A model generated the notes under the pieces. It did no database searches and was not told the DNA's origin. It saw nothing but the letters and a program-made list of their open reading frames with translations. Of a DNA stretch of 64,000 nucleotides, positions 58,391 through 64,000 are shown one piece after another. A program made the position numbers and the translations under genes. Within the stretch, counting starts at the first letter, position 1. Every line of letters starts with the position of its first letter. This stretch comes from Domibacillus indicus (GTDB taxonomy: Bacteria > Bacillota > Bacilli > Bacillales > Domibacillaceae). Location of the stretch: positions 186,001 to 250,000 of the forward strand of contig NZ_JAMBOO010000001.1 in the NCBI RefSeq assembly GCF_023715895.1, written 5' to 3'.

Positions 58391-59052
58391 TGCACGCCGC
58401 CTCCTTTTTCCTCTATAAACTGATCAAGGCCGTTTTGACGCAGGCGGCATGCCGGGCATTCGCCGCACCCCGACCCCTTTATTCCGTTATAGCAGGTGAG
58501 CGTCCGATCCCGCACATATTCAAAAGCGCCCAGTTCATCGGCAAGCTTCCATGTTTCTTTTTTATCCAGCCACATAAGCGGGGTATGAATCACAAACTCA
58601 TGGTCCATTGATAAGTTAAGCGTGACATTCAATGATTTCACAAAAGAATCACGGCAATCCGGGTAGCCGCTAAAATCTGTTTCACACACGCCTGTTACAA
58701 TGTGACGGGCTCCAGCCTGCTTTCCAAGAATCGCCGCAAACGAAAGAAACAGCAGATTGCGTCCTTCCACAAATGTAGATGGAAGCTCCCCTTCTTTGAT
58801 TTCAATATCAATATCAGAACGAGTCAGTGCACTCGGTGCCAGCTGGTTTAGCAATCCCATATCAAGCACATGGTGCGGCACCCCTAAATCAGCGGCAATT
58901 TCTTTTGCCACCTCAATTTCAGCATCATGCCGCTGTCCGTAATTAAACGTTACTGCAATCACATCTTTAAAGGTTTGTTTGGCCCAGAACAAGCATGTAG
59001 TACTGTCCTGGCCGCCGCTGAAAACAACAACGGCTTTTTCATTTTTTAACAT
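58387..59052 (-). CDS. queC: 7-Cyano-7-deazaguanine synthase
   Basis: A 221-residue ATP-dependent enzyme forming preQ0. PP-loop SGGQDS is at 12-17; zinc cysteines cluster in [25 protein letters not shown] precedes the ATG. First gene of queC-D-E and directly controlled by the preQ1 riboswitch upstream. Confidence 0.95.
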   Translation of the reverse strand: MLKNEKAVVVFSGGQDSTTCLFWAKQTFKDVIAVTFNYGQRHDAEIEVAKEIAADLGVPHHVLDMGLLNQLAPSALTRSDIDIEIKEGELPSTFVEGRNLLFLSFAAILGKQAGARHIVTGVCETDFSGYPDCRDSFVKSLNVTLNLSMDHEFVIHTPLMWLDKKETWKLADELGAFEYVRDRTLTCYNGIKGSGCGECPACRLRQNGLDQFIEEKGGGVQ

Positions 59053-59101
59053 ATAGTTTTCCTTCTTTCTTATTCGAAAGAAATGGAACGCGAAGACACG
59101 A

Positions 59102-59165
59102 GAAAAAAACCGTCATCTGCCGGTTTTTTCCTTAGTTTTTTATAGAGGGAATTCGCGAACCTCTC
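59102..59165 (-). promoter_or_regulatory. preQ1-I riboswitch with terminator before queCDE
   Basis: Minus strand AGAGGTTCGCGAATTCCCTC followed by TATAAAAAACTAA matches the preQ1 class I aptamer (P1 AGAGG/CCTCT, A-rich tail that forms the pseudoknot). Directly after it AAAACCG / CGGTTTT with a seven-T run (59129-59102) is the terminator. PreQ1 binding should stop queCDE transcription. Confidence 0.93.
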
Positions 59166-59207
59166 CCGCCCTGGGGCGGAATGTCTTCTTTCATTTATTG
59201 ATAACGC

Positions 59208-59417
59208 TTATCGCCTCGTTTTGTTGGCTCTTTGAATTTGTTCTTCCAAATGCTTTGTCCGCTCTTCTTCTTTTCTTGATATACGTTTAATTAGAAGAAA
59301 CGCGCCGATTGCCATGAGCACAAACACACTCATTGAGATGGCTGCTGGAATATACTCGCTTTTGTCTTCAGGGAAATACAAAAAATTACCAAACCCGATC
59401 AAAAGATTCATCCACAC
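59208..59417 (-). CDS. Small membrane protein of unknown function
   Basis: 69 residues from a GTG start: MWMNLLIGFGNFLYFPEDK, then one hydrophobic helix (about 23-42) and a charged coiled-coil tail (RISRKEEERTKHLEEQ). GGAGG lies eight bases before the GTG; an in-phase ATG at 59432 gives 74 residues with a weaker site. Family not recognised. It lies just upstream of the preQ1 leader in the same orientation, so read-through into queCDE is possible. Confidence 0.6.
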   Translation of the reverse strand: MWMNLLIGFGNFLYFPEDKSEYIPAAISMSVFVLMAIGAFLLIKRISRKEEERTKHLEEQIQRANKTRR

Positions 59418-59544
59418 AGGCCATGCCTCCATTCGTTGTTCCCGTCTATTATAGCAGGACACTTTCATAAATCCAACTGTACGATAATGTTATTTCCATT
59501 CACACAGGAATATTGATACAATAATCCATTAAGGAGGGAAAAAT

Positions 59545-59937
59545 ATGAACATTGGTGATTTAGTAACAGCCCATTATAAATCAGGCAAATATATTGGAAC
59601 GATTACTGGCATCCGCCCCGGTATCTATACAGTGAAAATCTCATCTGTTTTACGTCACCCTGCCCAGGGAGATCTGCACAATCCAAACGAAGCGGATGTG
59701 CCGTTTTTTCATGAGCGCAAAGCATTGGCCCATCACGAGCAGGCGAATATTCCGGAATCAGCTGTCCACTCTTACGAAGGAGCTCCCCTGGAGTACAATG
59801 AATCTCTCATTGCAGCTGTTCACAAGCTTGAAACAAGATTAAAAGACCGGGAAAATGCTTTTTCTGCCCGCAGCCTCGAGGCACTTCAGTCTGTGAAAAA
59901 AGAATATGAACTTATGTACAAAGTTTCGTTCAAATAG
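59545..59937 (+). CDS. kapB: KapB, kinase-associated protein
   Basis: A 130-residue protein beginning MNIGDLVTAHYKSGKYIGTI, a compact SH3-like barrel followed by a helical tail. B. subtilis KapB is a lipoprotein-like partner needed for full KinB activity in the sporulation phosphorelay. AAGGAGGGA precedes the ATG. No kinB or kapD is adjacent, unlike the remembered B. subtilis arrangement. Confidence 0.85.
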   Translation: MNIGDLVTAHYKSGKYIGTITGIRPGIYTVKISSVLRHPAQGDLHNPNEADVPFFHERKALAHHEQANIPESAVHSYEGAPLEYNESLIAAVHKLETRLKDRENAFSARSLEALQSVKKEYELMYKVSFK

Positions 59938-60031
59938 CCCACTTTTGTGAAGAAGAGCCCTTTATTTCCAAAGTTATTTCCTTTATTATGGTACATATGC
60001 ACGTTTAAACCTCGAAAAAGGCGGTTAGTGA

Positions 60032-61894
60032 ATGAGAACGGTTTTAGGATATGTACTCATTATTTTACTGATCCCCCTCTCTGTTTTAACATTTTATTAT
60101 GCGGATGCAGAAGCGGGAAAAGTGCAAAATTTTGATGATTACGTAGAAGAAAAGATAGTCATTAACGAAGTAGATCTGCCTCAGGCAAGCAAGATAAAAG
60201 ACACAAACGGGGATATTTACGTTGAGTTATATCAGCCTAACCGAATTGTAGTCGATGGGGAAAAAATCCCTTCTTTTCTAAAAGAACTCTTTCTTCAGTC
60301 GGAAGACAAGCATTTCTATGAACATTCCGGTATTGATGCGGCAGCTGTGATTCGTGCATTCATGGTTAACGCTCAGTCAGACGAAATTGAACAAGGCGCC
60401 AGTACGATTACCCAGCAGGTGGCACGCAATATTTATCTGACACAGGACCGGACGTTGGCACGGAAAATTGCTGAAGTACTGTATTCTTATCAGATTGAGA
60501 AAAAACTAGAGAAAGAAGAAATACTAGATTTATATTTAAACGTTATTTATTTCAACCACAACACCTATGGTGTTGAAGCGGCTGCGCAGTATTACTTCCA
60601 AAAGCCGGTGGACAAGCTGTCCAAAGCACAGATGGCTTTTATTGCAGCCATCCCAAACAATCCAACTCTTTATGATCCTGAAAGAAACTTTGAAAATACG
60701 AAAAAGCGTCAGGAACGGCTGATTGATATTATGGCCCGTGAGGAATTTATTACTCCTGAAGAAGCGGAACAAATCAAAAGTGAAAAAATCACGTTAAAAG
60801 TACGGGATCGTTTAGATAAATATCCAGACTACTCAACTTACGTGATGCATGAATTCAGAGAGCTGATTTCAGAGTCGGAAGGCTTTGACCAGCAGCTTTT
60901 AAACGCTGAGGGCGACGCCCGTGAAGCGATCCAGCAAAAGCTGAGCGACCGCGTCGCAGAAGTACTGGCGTCCGGTATTGTCATTCACACAGCGCTTGAC
61001 CCGGACATTCAATCAAAAGCAGTAAATGCCGTCAATAACGTGCTGGCCGGCTCATCAGTCCAGGCATCTGCTGCCGTGATCGGCAATCAATCTCATGATA
61101 TTGTAGCGATGTCCGGCGGAAAAGAATTCCAGAAAACAGACTTCAACCGCGCTTTCCAAGGATACCGCCAGCCGGGTTCAACAATTAAGCCGCTGCTTGA
61201 TTATGCGCCTTATCTCGATACGTATGGAGCGGGCATCAATGACATGGTTTCAGCGGATAATTATTGCTATCAAGGGTACTGCCCATCCAATTACAGTAAA
61301 ACAGAGTATGGAATGGTGCCTATCAAAGAAGCGCTGGCCAAGTCACATAATACAGCCGCTCTGCGCCTTCTAACAAAAACAGGCATGGAACGAGCTTACA
61401 GCTACCTGGATAAGTTTGAATTTGAAAAAGTAACAGAAACCGATCATAACGCTCCTGCAACAGCACTGGGCGGCTTTGATTACGGGATGACCACATTAGA
61501 AATGGCGAGCGCCTATACATCCTTTATTGATGGCACGTATACAAAACCTCATGCGATCAAGCGTGTTACGGACTTTAACGGCAATACGCTGTTTACATGG
61601 GACGAGGAGCCGGTCCGAGTCTGGTCAACGGCGACTTCTTACAAAATGCGGGCGATGCTGGCCAATGTTGTAAAAAATGGTACCGGGAAAAAAGCAAACT
61701 TTGCTACGTCGTATATCGGCGGAAAAACCGGTACAACAAACAGCTACCGCGACCTTTGGTTTGTCGGGTTGACAGAAGGCTACACAGCTGCTGTATGGAC
61801 CGGGAAAGACAAATACGAAAACAAGTGGGATAACATTCGCTTTATGGAATCCTATGCGCCGCACCAACTGATCTGGAGACGCATTATGAGATAA
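60032..61894 (+). CDS. pbpD: Class A penicillin-binding protein (PbpD/PBP4-like)
   Basis: A 620-residue bifunctional cell-wall enzyme. One N-terminal membrane anchor (about 5-24). Glycosyltransferase (GT51) motifs: E91-DKHFYEHSG and GASTITQQVARN (122-133). Transpeptidase motifs: S383-TIK, S438-HN and K564-TGT. No extra C-terminal domains. Position in the kap/yug region and length match PBP4 (pbpD) of B. subtilis. ATG 60032 has AAAAAGGCGG upstream. Confidence 0.9.
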   Translation: MRTVLGYVLIILLIPLSVLTFYYADAEAGKVQNFDDYVEEKIVINEVDLPQASKIKDTNGDIYVELYQPNRIVVDGEKIPSFLKELFLQSEDKHFYEHSGIDAAAVIRAFMVNAQSDEIEQGASTITQQVARNIYLTQDRTLARKIAEVLYSYQIEKKLEKEEILDLYLNVIYFNHNTYGVEAAAQYYFQKPVDKLSKAQMAFIAAIPNNPTLYDPERNFENTKKRQERLIDIMAREEFITPEEAEQIKSEKITLKVRDRLDKYPDYSTYVMHEFRELISESEGFDQQLLNAEGDAREAIQQKLSDRVAEVLASGIVIHTALDPDIQSKAVNAVNNVLAGSSVQASAAVIGNQSHDIVAMSGGKEFQKTDFNRAFQGYRQPGSTIKPLLDYAPYLDTYGAGINDMVSADNYCYQGYCPSNYSKTEYGMVPIKEALAKSHNTAALRLLTKTGMERAYSYLDKFEFEKVTETDHNAPATALGGFDYGMTTLEMASAYTSFIDGTYTKPHAIKRVTDFNGNTLFTWDEEPVRVWSTATSYKMRAMLANVVKNGTGKKANFATSYIGGKTGTTNSYRDLWFVGLTEGYTAAVWTGKDKYENKWDNIRFMESYAPHQLIWRRIMR

Positions 61895-61896
61895 TG

Positions 61897-61930
61897 AAAA
61901 CGCACATCCGAACCGGATGTGCGTTTTTTT
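61897..61930 (+). terminator. Terminator of pbpD
   Basis: AAAACGCACATCCG / CGGATGTGCGTTTT stem followed by T-run. Confidence 0.92.
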
Positions 61931-61934
61931 TGCA

Positions 61935-61961
61935 AAGAAAAACCGGACGCAGGGTCCGGTT
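61935..61961 (-). terminator. Terminator of the mtn genes
   Basis: Minus strand AACCGGAC / GTCCGGTTTTT stem with T-run, just past the mtnD stop. Confidence 0.88.
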
Positions 61962-61969
61962 CTGATTCA

Positions 61970-62497
61970 TTATGCATTTGTTTCGTCGTAGATTGGCACC
62001 CAGCCTTCCGTTGTTACGAAAATACGGACGGCAACCACTTTACGATCGTCCATCAACGTAAAGTAATGGCGCGTGTTGACCGGTACAGAAATCAAATCAC
62101 CCGGCTCAAGCTCAACATTAAAGAACTGGCCGTCTTTTGCCTGGATTGCAAAAATTCCATGGCCGCTGACGATAAAACGAACTTCGTCATCTGTGTGGAT
62201 ATGGATTTTTTGAAAGTTTGTTAAAAGCTCATCTAAATTAGGTGTGCTGTCAGACAGGGAAATCACATCATGCGCCTGGTAGCCGCGGCGCTCTGAAATA
62301 TCACGGATTTCTTCACCGAACACCTCAAGGATTTGCTGCTTTTCTTCATCTGACAACGTATAGTTTTCACGAAGGTTTTCCGGAAGTTTGGAAATATCCC
62401 ATTTTTCATAAATAACTTCCTGTGCTGCTAAAAATGCATCAATTGCGTTTTTATCGGTAATACGTTCGCCTGTTTCCTGGAATTGAATGACTGCCAT
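61970..62497 (-). CDS. mtnD: Acireductone dioxygenase
   Basis: A 175-residue cupin. Metal ligands are in HIHTDDEVRF (two His and Glu) and NTRHYF (third His). Oxidises acireductone to the keto acid precursor of methionine (Fe form). GAAAGGAAGA precedes the ATG, overlapping the mtnB end region; order mtnW-X-B-D matches the methionine-salvage pathway. Confidence 0.95.
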   Translation of the reverse strand: MAVIQFQETGERITDKNAIDAFLAAQEVIYEKWDISKLPENLRENYTLSDEEKQQILEVFGEEIRDISERRGYQAHDVISLSDSTPNLDELLTNFQKIHIHTDDEVRFIVSGHGIFAIQAKDGQFFNVELEPGDLISVPVNTRHYFTLMDDRKVVAVRIFVTTEGWVPIYDETNA

Positions 62498-62501
62498 TTT
62501 G

Positions 62502-63113
62502 TTATCTTCCTTTCAACATCTGTAGTTTAATATGCCATGAAAACAAAAATTCATAGGCTTCTAAAAACTTTTTCGCTTCGAATGCATCCCTGCCCCATAC
62601 TGTAATACCGTGATTACGGATCAAAACGGCACCGGCATCCTGTGTAACATAGCGGCCGAACTCTTTGGCGAGAGCCGGGATATGGGCATGATTCGGAATA
62701 ATCGGTACCGTAATCGATGCATTTTCTTCCCAAATGCCAAATGCTTTAATGATTTCCTGGCCGCTGAATGTTACTGCTCCTTCTTCAGCGTACAGCTCAG
62801 AGATGACATTATTGTCCACCGTGTGCACGTGGAGGCTGCAGCCGGCAGCCGTTTTCCCATACACTTCTACGTGAAGAAGTGTTTCGGCGGACGGCTTACC
62901 GGCAAATCCTTCAATCGCTTGACCTTGAAGGTCTACAAGCAAAAAATCCTCATCCGTTTCTTTTCGCTTGTCTTTGCCGCTGGCTGTTACTAAAAAAGAC
63001 TCGTCGTCTACTTTAATAGATAGATTTCCACTTGTGCCGGGAAACCAATCGCGGGCAGCAAGCTCTCTTTTAACCTCCGCCAGATCATTCCATCTTAATT
63101 GTAATGCATTCAT
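62502..63113 (-). CDS. mtnB: Methylthioribulose-1-phosphate dehydratase
   Basis: About 204 residues, class II aldolase fold. [10 protein letters not shown] near the N-terminus, LHVHTVDNN (zinc His) and [10 protein letters not shown] are typical. I chose ATG 63113, which overlaps the mtnX stop (ATGA) and has GAAAGAGGTAG upstream; an ATG at 63149 lies inside mtnX. Confidence 0.93.
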   Translation of the reverse strand: MNALQLRWNDLAEVKRELAARDWFPGTSGNLSIKVDDESFLVTASGKDKRKETDEDFLLVDLQGQAIEGFAGKPSAETLLHVEVYGKTAAGCSLHVHTVDNNVISELYAEEGAVTFSGQEIIKAFGIWEENASITVPIIPNHAHIPALAKEFGRYVTQDAGAVLIRNHGITVWGRDAFEAKKFLEAYEFLFSWHIKLQMLKGR

Positions 63114-63763
63114 TTTACTACCTCTTTCACATGGTCGATAACATCCCAAAACGTTTCAAATGGCTTGTGAGGAAGGCCCAGCTCTTCGCTTTTTTGCAGC
63201 AGCAAATCTCTGGCAATCACAAAGCTGGCAAGCTTGGCTGCTTCAAGGTCGGTCACGGAGTCCCCGATCACAATCATCTCCTGCCCCGGTGCAATATGAC
63301 GGACAATCGACGGTTTGCAGCAGCCGCACTCGTTTGTACAATGCTCGTCACAGGAATGCGGCCATTTAATATGAATATGGCTGCCTGAGAAATCAGCTTC
63401 ATTGCAGTAAATATGGTCTTCCGGCACAAGGCCCTGTAAAATTGGTTTCACGAAAAAGTCCATTCCGCCGCTGACTACGTAAAGCGGAATACCTGCCTCT
63501 TTTGTATACGCGACAAACTCAGCAAATCCTTCCCGAATTTTTGCATCTGCCAGAATAAACTCTGTAATTTCACTTCTTTGAGAAGACGGAAGCAATGAAA
63601 ACATTCGGCCGACGCCTTCCTTAATCGAGATTTTCTGGGAAAGGACGCCGTCTTTCAGCGCATTCCATTCTGGAGGAGCGAATTTCTTCATGATGGCAAT
63701 AATATTGTCATTCTTTGTAATAGTGCCATCAAAGTCACAAATAATAACGGGGTTTTGCATCAT
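63110..63763 (-). CDS. mtnX: HK-MTPenyl-1-P phosphatase
   Basis: A 217-residue HAD phosphatase. Nucleophile motif CDFDGT places D10 and D12; SGG (motif II) and [10 protein letters not shown] (motif IV) follow. A cysteine-rich stretch [14 protein letters not shown] (about 135-150) is present, which I recall from other MtnX proteins. With MtnW it replaces the fused MtnC of proteobacteria. Tandem ATGs (63763, 63760) follow GGGGGAG. Confidence 0.93.
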   Translation of the reverse strand: MMQNPVIICDFDGTITKNDNIIAIMKKFAPPEWNALKDGVLSQKISIKEGVGRMFSLLPSSQRSEITEFILADAKIREGFAEFVAYTKEAGIPLYVVSGGMDFFVKPILQGLVPEDHIYCNEADFSGSHIHIKWPHSCDEHCTNECGCCKPSIVRHIAPGQEMIVIGDSVTDLEAAKLASFVIARDLLLQKSEELGLPHKPFETFWDVIDHVKEVVK

Positions 63764-64000
63764 TTATTTGCTCCCCCATAAATCAAGTGCCACACGCAGC
63801 TCTTCATTTTCTTCTGCTGCCTGCTCAAGAGCCCGGCCGGCTAAAACCGCATCAATGGCCTGGCGGAATGCACGCCCGCCGCCTTCTGCACCACTCGGGT
63901 GGCCGTGAACTCCGCCTCCTGCATTAATGATCGAATCTTTTCCAAAGTCATCATACAGAACAGGAACAAGCCCTGGATGAATGCCTGCTGATGGAACCGG
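63764..64000 (-). CDS. mtnW: MtnW, RuBisCO-like DK-MTP-1-P enolase (C-terminal part only)
   Basis: The minus-strand reading enters from the window edge at [20 protein letters not shown] and ends ...[25 protein letters not shown] is the C-terminal phosphate-binding signature of RuBisCO-fold proteins; next to mtnX this is the RuBisCO-like enolase of methionine salvage. About 78 codons are visible. The mtnX start follows its stop directly. Confidence 0.93.
   Translation of the reverse strand, partial: PVPSAGIHPGLVPVLYDDFGKDSIINAGGGVHGHPSGAEGGGRAFRQAIDAVLAGRALEQAAEENEELRVALDLWGSK

Overview
The window is chromosomal core sequence of a Bacillaceae member (Firmicutes). The evidence is AAGGAGG-type ribosome binding sites, several TTG and GTG starts, Rho-independent terminators at almost every convergent or operon end, S-box and preQ1 riboswitches, and gene order closely matching the B. 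subtilis yt- region (ytmP, amyX, ytlP, ytjP, ytzE, ytgP, ytfP, leuS, ytqAB, ytpAB, ytoA, metK, pckA, ytmBA, ytkD, dps, men genes, glgBCDAP, trnB) followed by the yug-/kap region (pgi, yugJ, yugI, alaRT, yugE, patB, kapB, pbpD). It is a related species, not B. subtilis itself: sequences diverge, and gudB, queCED and mtnWXBD are inserted relative to the order I remember. I see no prophage, insertion sequence, CRISPR array or defence island.

Layout. 1-9.9 kb: end of a ytmP-like kinase, type I pullulanase, ytlQ/ytlP-like genes, a cysteine synthase, PepV dipeptidase, a DeoR-type HTH protein, an rRNA pseudouridine synthase and a MurJ-type flippase. 10-24 kb: a flavoprotein, rhodanese, leuS with an unusual leader, the mnmL-mnmM tRNA-wobble pair, a Fur-controlled siderophore permease without its own ATPase, an LLM-ytpB-ytpA group linked to C35 terpenoid and bacilysocin chemistry, a gamma carbonic anhydrase and metK under a SAM-I riboswitch. 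24-29 kb: pckA and small conserved genes including dps. 29-38 kb: complete menaquinone block menF-D-H-B-E-C (minus strand) with divergent menA, then yteA. 38-46 kb: glycogen operon glgB-C-D-A-P.

46.3-49.3 kb: 20 tRNA genes and a 5S rRNA on the minus strand, preceded by tandem rRNA-like promoters but with no 16S or 23S gene; then a decayed mgtC/sapB pseudogene and a lone tRNA-Ala(GGC). 49.4-64 kb: pgi, alcohol dehydrogenase, glutamate dehydrogenase, an S1-domain protein, alaRT, yugE, patB, queC-D-E behind a preQ1 riboswitch, kapB (without kinB), a class A PBP and the methionine-salvage genes mtnW-X-B-D (mtnW cut by the window end).

Most of the window is well-understood housekeeping. The parts worth a second look are regulatory or architectural: the 5S-tRNA operon lacking 16S/23S, the leuS leader that has a terminator and a Leu-codon mini-ORF but no T-box, a long dyad between menF and menA, and a dyad plus stem-loop upstream of ytzE. 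I did not find a convincing new multi-gene system.
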